Shown here: piece after piece, positions 27,801-35,468 of the stretch | How the letters are laid out: each line of letters opens with the position of its first letter | How positions within the stretch are numbered: the first letter of the stretch is position 1 | Assembly: GCF_002111595.1 (NCBI RefSeq) | Contig: NZ_LUTN01000001.1 | Span: forward strand, 248,001 to 312,000 | Source: Lonsdalea britannica | GTDB lineage: Bacteria > Pseudomonadota > Gammaproteobacteria > Enterobacterales > Enterobacteriaceae | Reading direction: 5' to 3' | Length of the DNA: 64,000 nucleotides | Made by a program: the position numbers and the translations under genes | The notes under the pieces: model-generated | The model's database searches: none | What the model saw: only the letters and a program-made list of their open reading frames with translations | Told to the model about the DNA's origin: nothing

Positions 27801-27992
27801 GCCAGCGGTAATCCCGGATTCATGCTGGATGAGGACGGCGTGCTGGTGCGCCACGAACAGCAAATTTATCACCTGGCGATAGACCCGCACGGCGTTATCG
27901 CCAGCGCTCCACCGGCACTGGCCGATATGTGCCGAATTATTTCAACGGTTTATCGAGAACATCACTATCTGCTTGGCGCGGTGGAGGAGTAA
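24885..27992 (+). CDS. ygfK: YgfK: large Fe-S/flavin oxidoreductase of the purine cluster
   Basis: A 1035-residue cytoplasmic oxidoreductase matching E. coli YgfK (~1032) over its whole length. The N-terminal half resembles dihydropyrimidine-dehydrogenase-type flavin domains (TPVGPAAGPHTQLAQNI, GVTLSTMHGCPP, NTLGVGNHK). The middle has a GltD-like FAD/NADPH module: Cys cluster CVSACAIHQDIPEYL, then VAVLGAGPAGLATGYFLARAG and VGVIGAGNTAMDCARAAMR. The C-terminus holds ferredoxin-type Cys groups (CLSCNYVCAKCVDVCP and CNECGNCAQFCP). The GTG at 24885 follows AAAGGAGAG and reproduces the E. coli start. YgfK is needed for anaerobic purine/urate use in cluster-bearing gut bacteria, probably as a reductase; the exact reaction is unsettled. 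Confidence 0.93.
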   Translation: MGDVMRPIPFEQLLERMFAEFRQNRSIFGIPERQFYRRQPARQMGVFGEVCDTPVGPAAGPHTQLAQNIIAAWLCGGSFIELKTVQILDRLELKKPCIDAQDEGFNTEWSTEFTLEKAADEYLKAWFALWLLECLFAPRSAGQGRSFIFNMSVGYDLTGIQQAPMQTFIATMMDAGDTPAFQRYRQTLTHWVEQVDLLRDIVPPAQRPALMALPERITPQLVTGVTLSTMHGCPPDEIEAICRYMLEEKRLHTFVKLNPTLLGYARVREILDGCGFDDIPLKEASFLHDLPLAQALSMLERLLALADQRGLAFGVKLTNTLGVGNHKRRLADEDMYMSGRALFPLSINVAAVLSRHFQGKLPISYSGGASQFTIRAIHETGIHQITMATDLLKPGGYLRLAACAHELETSTGWGMTSVDVDRLETLARAALTAEYHQKSWKQDDTIAAGGALPPSDCYVAPCVSACAIHQDIPEYLRLAGAGRYADALALIYQRNALPAITGHICDHQCQSNCTRLDYDSVLQIRDIKRIALEKGWEEYRRRWCRPAGSGHRHPVAVLGAGPAGLATGYFLARAGHPVTVFEREPSAGGVVRHVVPQFRIPAEKIQHDIDFVAQHGVQFHYGCDDDLTVEALRQRGYTFVCVGTGAYRSREAALAGDNGAVWSSFQFLRRFNRQEPLSLGRSVGVIGAGNTAMDCARAAMRVPGVTQVTLLYRRGEKEMPAWREEVEEARRAGVDFRFWVSPERFDADGTVTLRIMQPGEPDALGRSRPQATERTDVVCLDALISAIGEEPDYEALARIGVPLAESGIPTVNRQTQETVRKNVFLIGDAHSGPASIVAAMGAARRAADEILRRENVHDDHAAKRWLNTDPDDIYRRKGTIALRRVGADEQDAFAQQEAARCLSCNYVCAKCVDVCPNRANISIAVPGFRDRFQTLHIDAYCNECGNCAQFCPWDGKPYRDKVTIFNLRQDFAASGNPGFMLDEDGVLVRHEQQIYHLAIDPHGVIASAPPALADMCRIISTVYREHHYLLGAVEE

Positions 27993-27995
27993 CTC

Positions 27996-29327
27996 ATGCT
28001 GATTTTACGCAATGCGACTGCGGTACAGTTTTCGCCTGCACGGGTGGATGAGGGCGTGGACATCGCCATCGACGGCACGGAGATTGCGGCGGTCGGGACC
28101 AAACTGACGGCGCGCTATCCGGCGGCGGCGGTCAAAGAAATGAACGGACGGCTGGTCATGCCGGGCCTTGTTTGCGCTCATAACCACTTCTACTCCGGGC
28201 TGGCGCGAGGCGTGATGGCGCGCATTGACCCCTGTCCCGACTTCATTTCAACGCTCAAGAATCTGTGGTGGAAACTGGATCGCGCGCTGGACGAGGAGTC
28301 GCTGTATTACAGCGGGCTGGTCTGTTCGCTGGAGGCCATCAAGCAAGGCTGTACGGCGGTGATTGACCATCATGCGTCGCCGTCGCTCATTGCCGGTTCG
28401 CTGGATATTCTGCGCCGGGGATTTCTGACCGCCGGTCTGCGCGGCATGACCTGTTATGAAACGACGGACCGAAACGGTGGGCTGGATGAACTGCGTCGCG
28501 GGGTGGAAGAGAACATCCGCTTTGCGCATCGTATCGATCTGGATAAAAAGTCCGGGAAAACGCCCTATCTGGTGGAAGCGCATATCGGTGCGCATGCGCC
28601 TTTTACGCTCAGCGATGCCGGGTTGGCATTGCTGGAGAACGCCGTGCAGGTGACGGGGCGCGGGCTACATCTGCACGTGGCGGAAGATCGCTACGATGTT
28701 TCGCACAGTCATCACCACTATGGCGTTGACCCGATGGTCAGACTGGCGCGCGCGCGCCTGATTAACGAGAAAAGCCTGATTGCGCACGGCCTCTGTCTTT
28801 CCGCCGAGGATGTCGCGGTAATCAACCATGCGGATGCTTTTCTGGTGCACAATCCGCGCTCGAACATGAACAATCAGGTGGGCTACAATCCGCGTCTGGC
28901 CGAGTATCGCCACGTCGCGCTCGGCACGGACGGTATCGGCGCCGACATGTTCGAAGAGCTGAAATTCGCCTACTTCAAACACCGCGATGCGGGCGGCACG
29001 CTGTGGCCGGACAGCTTCATGCGCTTTCTGCATCAGGGCAATCTGCTGCTGGAGCGTAATTTTCAGGCCTCATTCGGCGCGCTCGCCGCCGGGTATCAGG
29101 CGGATTTAACCCTGTTGGATTACCCGTCGCCGACGCCGCTGTGCGCAGAGAATCTGGCCGGTCATCTGGCGTTTGGGCTCAATTCCTCTTGCGTACACAG
29201 CGTCATGGTGGCGGGCAATATGGTGTATGAGGATCGCTGTTTTCCTTTCGACGTCGAGGAAATCTATTTCCATGCCCGACGGGAAGCGAAGAAATTGTGG
29301 CAGCGGATGGATAACTTAGGCGGATAA
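27996..29327 (+). CDS. ssnA: SsnA: amidohydrolase (aminohydrolase) of the purine cluster
   Basis: A 443-residue amidohydrolase, the size of E. coli SsnA (442). Metal-site residues are visible: HNHFYSG (His pair), a mid-protein HIGAHAPFT, HLHVAEDRYD with nearby HSHHHYG, IAHGLCLS, and the late Asp in LGTDGIGADMF. The family includes guanine and cytosine deaminases, so deamination of a purine or purine ring-opening product is likely. It starts 3 bases after ygfK, with GGAGG just before, and ends with a strong terminator, so ygfK-ssnA is a two-gene unit. Confidence 0.93.
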   Translation: MLILRNATAVQFSPARVDEGVDIAIDGTEIAAVGTKLTARYPAAAVKEMNGRLVMPGLVCAHNHFYSGLARGVMARIDPCPDFISTLKNLWWKLDRALDEESLYYSGLVCSLEAIKQGCTAVIDHHASPSLIAGSLDILRRGFLTAGLRGMTCYETTDRNGGLDELRRGVEENIRFAHRIDLDKKSGKTPYLVEAHIGAHAPFTLSDAGLALLENAVQVTGRGLHLHVAEDRYDVSHSHHHYGVDPMVRLARARLINEKSLIAHGLCLSAEDVAVINHADAFLVHNPRSNMNNQVGYNPRLAEYRHVALGTDGIGADMFEELKFAYFKHRDAGGTLWPDSFMRFLHQGNLLLERNFQASFGALAAGYQADLTLLDYPSPTPLCAENLAGHLAFGLNSSCVHSVMVAGNMVYEDRCFPFDVEEIYFHARREAKKLWQRMDNLGG

Positions 29328-29370
29328 ATCGAGTATCACCGCGTTACTCGCTATATTTAAAACCCGATAA

Positions 29371-29406
29371 ACCCTTCGTGAACGCGGAGGGTTTTTTATT
29401 TTTTCC
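29371..29406 (+). terminator. Rho-independent terminator after ssnA
   Basis: ACCCTTCG and CGGAGGGT form an 8-bp stem (one G-T pair) with a 6-base loop, followed by TTTTTATTTTTT. It ends the ygfK-ssnA unit. Confidence 0.8.
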
Positions 29407-29905
29407 GTGTTTTTATATCGGGTGGGGTTATTAACATCAATATCGAAGTATTATTGATTTAATTATTAATTCGCTATGATAATTAATCGTCAGACCTTAT
29501 TTTTTATTGTAAGTCACACCCAGCGATTCCCGATTCAGTAGGAGGATGGATGTGGTCTGTTTTATTTTTTTTTGATGTTTATCTCTTTGTGCCTCTGACG
29601 GGTTAGAGGCCGCCATTTCACACGTGTTAACCCCATGTAGCAACGCCGGCCGTCTGTCGGTTACTCTCGTATTCGATGTGGTCTATTTATTTTCTTCGTC
29701 ATTATGGGTGTCAGAAATATTATATAGCCATGCACTTTATATGGGCATATTCATGCCAGAATGCCATTTCATGGTGCATAACATTCAGGGCGGAAATGAT
29801 CGCGTTATCGGCGTCCTAATGCGTGAATTCGGTGCGATTATTTTCTTAAATTGGCAATCGTTTGCCTTTCAGAAAATAAATGAAATAAAGATGCGGTTTT
29901 TATTT
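29407..29905. other. Long AT-rich intergenic leader region before xdhAB
   Basis: About 500 bases with many A/T tracts and no supported gene. A 101-codon frame at 29624 runs into the -24/-12 promoter, has no ribosome site or family resemblance, and is not accepted. No TTCTCA-N3-TGAGAA copy was found here. Confidence 0.5.
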
Positions 29906-29921
29906 TGGTATGGGAATTGCT
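29906..29921 (+). promoter_or_regulatory. Candidate sigma-54 promoter of xdhAB
   Basis: TGGTATGGGAATTGCT has the TGG and TTGCT blocks at RpoN spacing, ending 42 bases before the ATG at 29964, so the predicted leader is about 30 bases. Confidence 0.6.
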
Positions 29922-29963
29922 CCTATTAAGACATCATCCGTTGATAACCCAGGATAAAACCGC

Positions 29964-31406
29964 ATGATCCAATTTTTATTGCATGACACGCCGGTGGTTG
30001 AACGCGATCTCGATCCTGCCATGACCGTCTTGGCGTATTTGCGACAGCGAAGACGTCGCGTGGGCACCAAAGAGGGGTGCGGATCGGGCGATTGCGGCGC
30101 CTGCACCGTGGCGCTCGGTCGGGTAGAGCAGGGACGGTTGCATTATGAGACGGCCAGCGCCTGCCTGATGCCGGTCAGCGCGTTGCAGGGTAAACAGCTG
30201 ATTACCGTTGAGGATCTTCGGCAGCAGGGGGCGCTGCATCCCGTGCAACAGGCGGTCGTGGATCTGCATGCTTCCCAATGTGGTTTCTGTACGCCGGGCA
30301 TGGTGATGTCGCTGTTCGTGCTGCAAAAGCAGAGCTCGGGGTGGGATCGGGCGGAAGCCGAACAGGCGCTGGCGGGAAACCTGTGTCGCTGTACCGGCTA
30401 TCGGCCGATTATGTCCGCGGCCCGCTACCTGTGCGAACATCCGACAGAAGACAGCTTTCGCCGTGACGAAGCCTTGACCGTTGCGCGGCTGGCGGCGCTG
30501 TCTCAGACAGAGGTAGAGACGCTCTCTCAGGGCGCGCGCGACTGCTTTATTCCCGCGACGTTGGACCAGCTGGCCGACTGTTATCAGCGCTATCCGCAGG
30601 CCCGGCTATTGGCGGGCGGGACCGATTTGATGCTGGAGATCGCGCAAGCGGCTGACGATGGCGCGCCTTTCATCGATCTGGATCAGGTGAGCGAGCTTCA
30701 CCGCTGGCGGACGGATGAACACGCGTTTTATCTGGGCGCGGGGATGAGCATCACGCAGTGCGAAACGCTACTGGAGACGTCGATCCCCGCGTTTTCGCAG
30801 GTACTACGTCGTTTCGCCTCACGCCAAATTCGCAATCGCGGCACGTTAGGCGGCAATATCGCCAATGCTTCGCCCATCGGCGATACCCCGCCGATGCTGC
30901 TGGCGCTGGACGCCGAACTGCTGCTGCAACAAGGGGAGAGAACCCGCACGCTGCCGCTGCATGACTTCTTCCTGTCCTATCGCCACACCGCGTTAGAGGA
31001 GGGCGAATTTATTCGTGAGGTGAGGATCCCGCGCGGTCCGCGGTTGGATCATTTTCAGGCGTGGAAAGTCTCCAAGCGAGCAGACGACGATATTTCCATT
31101 GTCTTTGGCGCGTTTTCACTGCAACTCCAGCGCGGAAGGGTCGCCGAGGCGCGCGTCGCCTTCGGGGGAATGGATGCGATCCCCCGGCGGGCCGAGCGCT
31201 GTGAGCAGGCGCTGTTGCATCAGCCGTGGAACCGGGCGACGGTCGCCGCCGCCTGTCAGGCGCTGGAGCAGGACTTCACGCCGCTAAGCGATGCGCGCGC
31301 CAGCGCCGAATATCGCCGTCAGATCGCCAAAAATCTGCTGCTGCGTTACTACGAATGGATGCAAGGCGAAGCGCCCGAAACGGAGGCCGTCCCCCATGTC
31401 GCATAA
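29964..31406 (+). CDS. xdhA: Xanthine dehydrogenase small subunit (2Fe-2S plus FAD), XdhA
   Basis: A 480-residue subunit with two [2Fe-2S] sites in residues 1-165 ([25 protein letters not shown] and CRCTGYRP). An FAD-binding domain covers about 195-370 (LLAGGTDLMLEIAQ, RQIRNRGTLGGNIANASPIGD), followed by a CO_deh_flav_C domain. This FeS-FAD fused layout is the Rhodobacter/Pseudomonas XdhA type and differs from the separate subunits at 14689-18381. It passes electrons from the Mo site of XdhB to NAD+. Its last 11 bases overlap the xdhB start. Together they would oxidise hypoxanthine and xanthine to urate, or run in reverse under reducing conditions. Confidence 0.93.
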   Translation: MIQFLLHDTPVVERDLDPAMTVLAYLRQRRRRVGTKEGCGSGDCGACTVALGRVEQGRLHYETASACLMPVSALQGKQLITVEDLRQQGALHPVQQAVVDLHASQCGFCTPGMVMSLFVLQKQSSGWDRAEAEQALAGNLCRCTGYRPIMSAARYLCEHPTEDSFRRDEALTVARLAALSQTEVETLSQGARDCFIPATLDQLADCYQRYPQARLLAGGTDLMLEIAQAADDGAPFIDLDQVSELHRWRTDEHAFYLGAGMSITQCETLLETSIPAFSQVLRRFASRQIRNRGTLGGNIANASPIGDTPPMLLALDAELLLQQGERTRTLPLHDFFLSYRHTALEEGEFIREVRIPRGPRLDHFQAWKVSKRADDDISIVFGAFSLQLQRGRVAEARVAFGGMDAIPRRAERCEQALLHQPWNRATVAAACQALEQDFTPLSDARASAEYRRQIAKNLLLRYYEWMQGEAPETEAVPHVA

Positions 31407-33735
31407 TCCTTCACAGCCTGAACAAACCGCGCTGCAAGCGCAATTCCGCCAGCCGCTGCCCGGCGCGGTGGGGGATAGCCGCGTTCACGAGAGCGCGGAG
31501 CAACATGTCAGCGGCGAGGCGCGCTATATCGACGATCGTCCCGAACCGGAAGGCGTCCTGCATCTTTGCCCGCGTTTGAGCGATCACGCCCACGCGCGTA
31601 TTCGGTCGCTGGACGTCGAACCCTGCTATCGCATTCCCGGCGTGGTGGCGGTCGTCACCCGGCAACACATCCCGGGGAATCCGGATATCGGCGCTTTGGC
31701 GCCGGGCGACCTGCTGCTGGCGGATGGCGAAGTGAACTATGCCGGACAGGTGGTGCTGGTGGTCGCGGCGGAAACCCGCGAAGCCGCCAGACGGGCCGCG
31801 CAGGCGGCGGTGATCGACTACGAGGTGCTCACGCCGATACTGGACGTGAAAGACGCGCTGGAAAAAAAGTGCTATGTCGAGCGTCCCTTTGAACATCGAC
31901 GCGGCGATGTCGATGCGGCGTTGGCCCGCGCGACCCACCGCCTGACGGGCGAGTTCCACGTCGGCGGACAGGAGCACTTTTATTTGGAAACGCAGTCCGC
32001 GTTGGTGTGTCCGGGCGAAAATCAGACGGTCACGGTCTACGCCTCCAGCCAGAATCCGACCGAGGTGCAAAAGCTGGTCGCCTCGGTGCTCGGCGTTCGC
32101 CAAAGCGAAGTCACGGTGGAAATGCGCCGTATGGGCGGCGCTTTCGGCGGCAAGGAGTCTCAAGGAGCGGCCGTCGCCTGTTTATGCGCGATTGCCGCGC
32201 GTGTGACGGAAAGACCGGTAAAAATGTGTCTGTCGCGGCGCGACGATATGCGTATCACCGGCAAGCGCCACGGTTTTTTCGTGCGCTATGAGGTGGGCAT
32301 TGATGACCATGGCGTGTTCAGCGGCGTGAGGATCGATCTGGCGGCAAACTGCGGCCATTCGTTGGATCTCTCGGGATCGATTGTCGATCGCGCCATGTTC
32401 CACGCGGATAATGCCTATTATCTGGGGGATGCGCTCATTACCGGATACCGCTGCCGCACGCACACGGTTTCCAACACGGCCTTTCGCGGCTTCGGCGGCC
32501 CACAGGGGATGGCGGCGATTGAACAGGTCATCGAACATATCGCGCGTACCCTGCATTTGGACCCGCTGGAGGTCCGCAAGCGTAACTATTACGGGGTAGC
32601 GGATCGCAATGTGACCCACTACTACCAGCCGGTCAGACAAAATCTGCTGAACGAGATCACCGCGCGGCTGGAGCAGAGCGCCGCGTACAGTCAGCGCCGT
32701 GCGGAGATTGAGGTTTTTAACGCCCGTCACGCAACGTGGCGGCGCGGATTGGCGCTGATGCCCATCAAGTTCGGCATTTCGTTTACCGCCACGTTTCTCA
32801 ACCAGGCTGGCGCGCTGCTGCTAGTGTATAGCGATGGCAGCGTGCAATTGAATCACGGCGGTACGGAGATGGGGCAGGGGCTGAATACCAAGGTGGCGCA
32901 GATCGTGGCGCAGGTGCTGCAAATCGATATCGCATCGATTCAGGTCACCGCCACGCATACGGGGAAAGTGCCGAATACCTCGCCGACCGCGGCGTCCAGC
33001 GGCGCGGACTTAAACGGAAAAGCGGCCCAGCAGGCGGCGGAAATCATCAAGCAGCGACTCGTCACACTGCTGTGCCGCCTGTATGCCTGTGAACCGTCGG
33101 ACGTCGCGTTTCATAATGGCGTCATACGCGCAGGCAGCCAGCATCTGACGTTTGCGCAGGTCGCGCATCTGGCGTGGCTTAATCAGGTATCGCTGTCGGC
33201 CACGGGATACTATCGGGTGCCGGGCATTCATTACGATCGCGAGGCGGGACGCGGAGAGCCGTTTTATTATTTTGTGTATGGCGCGGCCTGTGCGGAAGTG
33301 GCGGTGGATACGCTGACCGGCGAGTATCAGGTCAAGCGCGTCGATATCCTGCACGATGCGGGCGCTTCGCTGAATCCGGCGCTGGATATCGGGCAGGTGG
33401 AAGGCGGTTTCGTGCAGGGCATGGGCTGGGTGACGACGGAAGAGCTGGTGTGGAATGAGCAGGGGCGGCTGCTGACGGACACCGGCGCGACCTACAAAAT
33501 CCCGACGGTCGCGGATATCCCGCACGATTTTCGCGTGCAGCTTCTGCCTGATACGGGCAACGCCGCAGAAACCGTGTTCCGCTCCAAAGCCGTGGGCGAG
33601 CCGCCGTTTATGCTCGGCATGGCCGTCTGGTGCGCGTTGCAGGATGCCGTCGCGCGACGGGATGAAGGGCCGCATCATCTGCTCGACCTTCCCGCAACGC
33701 CGGAGCGGGTATGGCGTGCGTTGCAGACGTTCTGA
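31396..33735 (+). CDS. xdhB: Xanthine dehydrogenase molybdopterin-binding large subunit, XdhB
   Basis: A 779-residue Mo subunit. Family motifs in order are GQEHFYLETQ, RMGGAFGGKESQ, NTAFRGFGGPQG, GGTEMGQGLNTK and the late SKAVGEPPFMLG, whose Glu is the catalytic base. The ATG at 31396 is inside the end of xdhA. No xdhC follows; the maturation factor at 23658 could supply that function. A 32-base palindrome lies just downstream. The presence of two complete Mo-hydroxylases in 19 kb suggests different substrates, one probably xanthine (this one, by architecture) and the other unknown. Confidence 0.94.
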   Translation: MSHNPSQPEQTALQAQFRQPLPGAVGDSRVHESAEQHVSGEARYIDDRPEPEGVLHLCPRLSDHAHARIRSLDVEPCYRIPGVVAVVTRQHIPGNPDIGALAPGDLLLADGEVNYAGQVVLVVAAETREAARRAAQAAVIDYEVLTPILDVKDALEKKCYVERPFEHRRGDVDAALARATHRLTGEFHVGGQEHFYLETQSALVCPGENQTVTVYASSQNPTEVQKLVASVLGVRQSEVTVEMRRMGGAFGGKESQGAAVACLCAIAARVTERPVKMCLSRRDDMRITGKRHGFFVRYEVGIDDHGVFSGVRIDLAANCGHSLDLSGSIVDRAMFHADNAYYLGDALITGYRCRTHTVSNTAFRGFGGPQGMAAIEQVIEHIARTLHLDPLEVRKRNYYGVADRNVTHYYQPVRQNLLNEITARLEQSAAYSQRRAEIEVFNARHATWRRGLALMPIKFGISFTATFLNQAGALLLVYSDGSVQLNHGGTEMGQGLNTKVAQIVAQVLQIDIASIQVTATHTGKVPNTSPTAASSGADLNGKAAQQAAEIIKQRLVTLLCRLYACEPSDVAFHNGVIRAGSQHLTFAQVAHLAWLNQVSLSATGYYRVPGIHYDREAGRGEPFYYFVYGAACAEVAVDTLTGEYQVKRVDILHDAGASLNPALDIGQVEGGFVQGMGWVTTEELVWNEQGRLLTDTGATYKIPTVADIPHDFRVQLLPDTGNAAETVFRSKAVGEPPFMLGMAVWCALQDAVARRDEGPHHLLDLPATPERVWRALQTF

Positions 33736-33756
33736 GGCGCCGCTTTCAACGGAAAT

Positions 33757-33788
33757 CAGGCCCGCGCAGCACGATCTGCGCGGGCCTG
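33757..33788. terminator. Strong GC-rich palindrome after xdhB, possibly a transcription stop
   Basis: CAGGCCCGCGCAG and CTGCGCGGGCCTG pair perfectly over 13 bp with a 6-base loop, 22 bases after the xdhB stop and between convergent genes. There is no T tract on either side, so intrinsic termination is uncertain; it may instead stabilise mRNA 3' ends. Confidence 0.5.
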
Positions 33789-33922
33789 TAAGCGACCGCG
33801 GTTCAAACGCGGGTCAGCACTGGGAGGCGCTGATGCTCTGTCGGCGATGCGGCCCGGACTCAGCCCCGATCCACTGGCGTCATGCGCGGAGTGACACGCA
33901 ATGCGTAGGGGATTACCGAGGC

Positions 33923-34434
33923 TTATCGCGGATCGGTGGGGGTGTCGGCATCGTTGGACGAAGGCCACTCCACGCCAACGCTTTTCATGCCTTTGGTGAC
34001 ATCCATCTCCGGGTGCGACAGCACGACGTCACGATAGGAGGGGCTGCCAATCACCACCGGTTTGAATGACATGAACGTGGCGGTGATCTCTTCACGCAGA
34101 TCATGGGGGACGTCGAAATCCTCGTAACACGCTTCAAGGCAGTCGAACATGGCCTGCCAGTGCTCTTCGGTCAGACCCATTCCACGATGGGCCGTCACCA
34201 TATCCCGGCCGCGATATACCGCGTTGCCGCCCCAGTGTACGGCCAGAAAATCAACGAAATTGATATGTTCCTTGAGGAACGTGGATTCTGACATATGGCC
34301 CAGATATGCCCGATTTTGGGATGTGCCATCGCTTTTTTGAGGGCCGCGCCCGCAAATTGATGAATGGCATCGTATCCGCCAAGACGGGTATACAGGGTGT
34401 CCTGACTGGGTTCTGCGGGGTGTTGACGAGTCAT
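33923..34434 (-). pseudogene. Truncated haemoglobin (group I type), -1 frameshift
   Basis: The start MTRQHPAEPSQDTLYTRLGGYDAIHQFAGAAL with the GG-Y motif of trHb helix A/B is in one frame up to IGHIWA. The remainder (MSESTFLKEHINFVDFL, GGNAVYRGRDMVTAHRGMGL with the proximal haem His, and a C-terminal helix) is in another. One more base in the GG run at 34297-34298 (a C on the coding strand) gives IWAHMSESTFLKEH and a normal ~170-residue globin with a C-terminal tail. These proteins bind oxygen or NO. It is third in a same-strand series with nitrilase and an outer-membrane protein, an unusual partner whose role there is unknown. Confidence 0.82.
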
Positions 34435-34500
34435 GTTGAGTCCTCCGATGATGATCAGCTAAGGTCAGTGCATTCGAAAACGTTCACCTGTCATGAAAAA

Positions 34501-35391
34501 TCAAAACAGGACGCCTAAACGCAACGTGGCGTTCAAATCCTGTTTAAATCCTTGTTTGACATCCAGATCTCGCCCTAAGACCGCCTGCAATTGCACCGAT
34601 GGCGTAAAAAAGTGCGAGGCAGAGATACGGGCGTAGGTGGTATTCAGGCGATCGCGCTGATTCACTCCTCCCACGCTGCTCTCTGCCCCCGTAATCCATC
34701 CGCCGCCGAAACCTACCCGCGTTTGCGGCGTGAAGTCATAGCGCAGATAGGCTTGATATTCGTAACGCGGTTTTTGTTCTAATGTCTGCCCTGACGCACC
34801 GTAGTCGTCGTTAGGCGTGACCCAGGAAACATCGGCGCCGGTATCGAAGGCCCAGTGAGGAGTGAAGTGGTGAATCCACGCGGCCTGAAGCAAGAAACGC
34901 CAGCGGTTTTCACCCATATTCAATGGGTTATCGTTGTTGTAATGACCCGTAGGCAGATAAATGTAGGGACCGAGGGCCAAAACGTTGGTGCCCGCGGGAT
35001 CCATATTGACGACGACTGGGGAGCCAACGACGACATCGCCGATACCGGAGGCGTCTCCCAATGCGCGGCTATCGCCATAGGCGGTAACGTTGCCAAACGG
35101 CAGAATGACCTGTGGCTGGATGCTGACATTTTCCATCGGATGATAAGCATGGATAAGGCGTAACATCGAGACTTCTGATTTGAGCTTATTGTCGCCCGCC
35201 GCCTTATTGCCTTGAGAATAATAAGCATCGCTATGATTGTACTGTAAATACGTCAGAAAAAAGGTGGCGTTGTCCGGCAGCATTTCATAGTCGCCAGGCG
35301 AAAATTCCAGCGCCTGCGCCGCATTCATCGCCGCGCCACTCACTAAGACGAAAAGGGCCATTCGTTGATACTGCCGGACGGCTAATTTCAT
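34501..35391 (-). CDS. Outer-membrane protein of the phenol meta-pathway (SphA/MetA) superfamily
   Basis: A 296-residue exported protein with a signal peptide ending A-A-Q-A-L. It is rich in alternating hydrophobic and polar beta-strands and aromatic belts (TPHWAFDTGADVSW, LRYDFTPQTRVGFGGGW) and ends in a C-terminal Phe (LRLGVLF), typical of an outer-membrane barrel. The family (Phenol_MetA_deg) is found in operons for uptake of hydrophobic aromatics and nitriles. I use the ATG at 35391 after CAGGGGGAT. It lies 77 bases after nitrilase, so it probably admits or exports the nitrilase substrate or product (inference). Confidence 0.82.
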   Translation of the reverse strand: MKLAVRQYQRMALFVLVSGAAMNAAQALEFSPGDYEMLPDNATFFLTYLQYNHSDAYYSQGNKAAGDNKLKSEVSMLRLIHAYHPMENVSIQPQVILPFGNVTAYGDSRALGDASGIGDVVVGSPVVVNMDPAGTNVLALGPYIYLPTGHYNNDNPLNMGENRWRFLLQAAWIHHFTPHWAFDTGADVSWVTPNDDYGASGQTLEQKPRYEYQAYLRYDFTPQTRVGFGGGWITGAESSVGGVNQRDRLNTTYARISASHFFTPSVQLQAVLGRDLDVKQGFKQDLNATLRLGVLF

Positions 35392-35468
35392 GATTATCCC
35401 CCTGTTCAGAAACTTGTTTTTATTAGATATCGCAAGGATGGCTCCGATCGTGTCGGAGCCTCGGTCTG

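Noticed and set aside
29624..29929. A 101-codon frame upstream of xdhA
   Set aside because: It runs through the -24/-12 promoter, has no ribosome site and its product resembles nothing recognisable.
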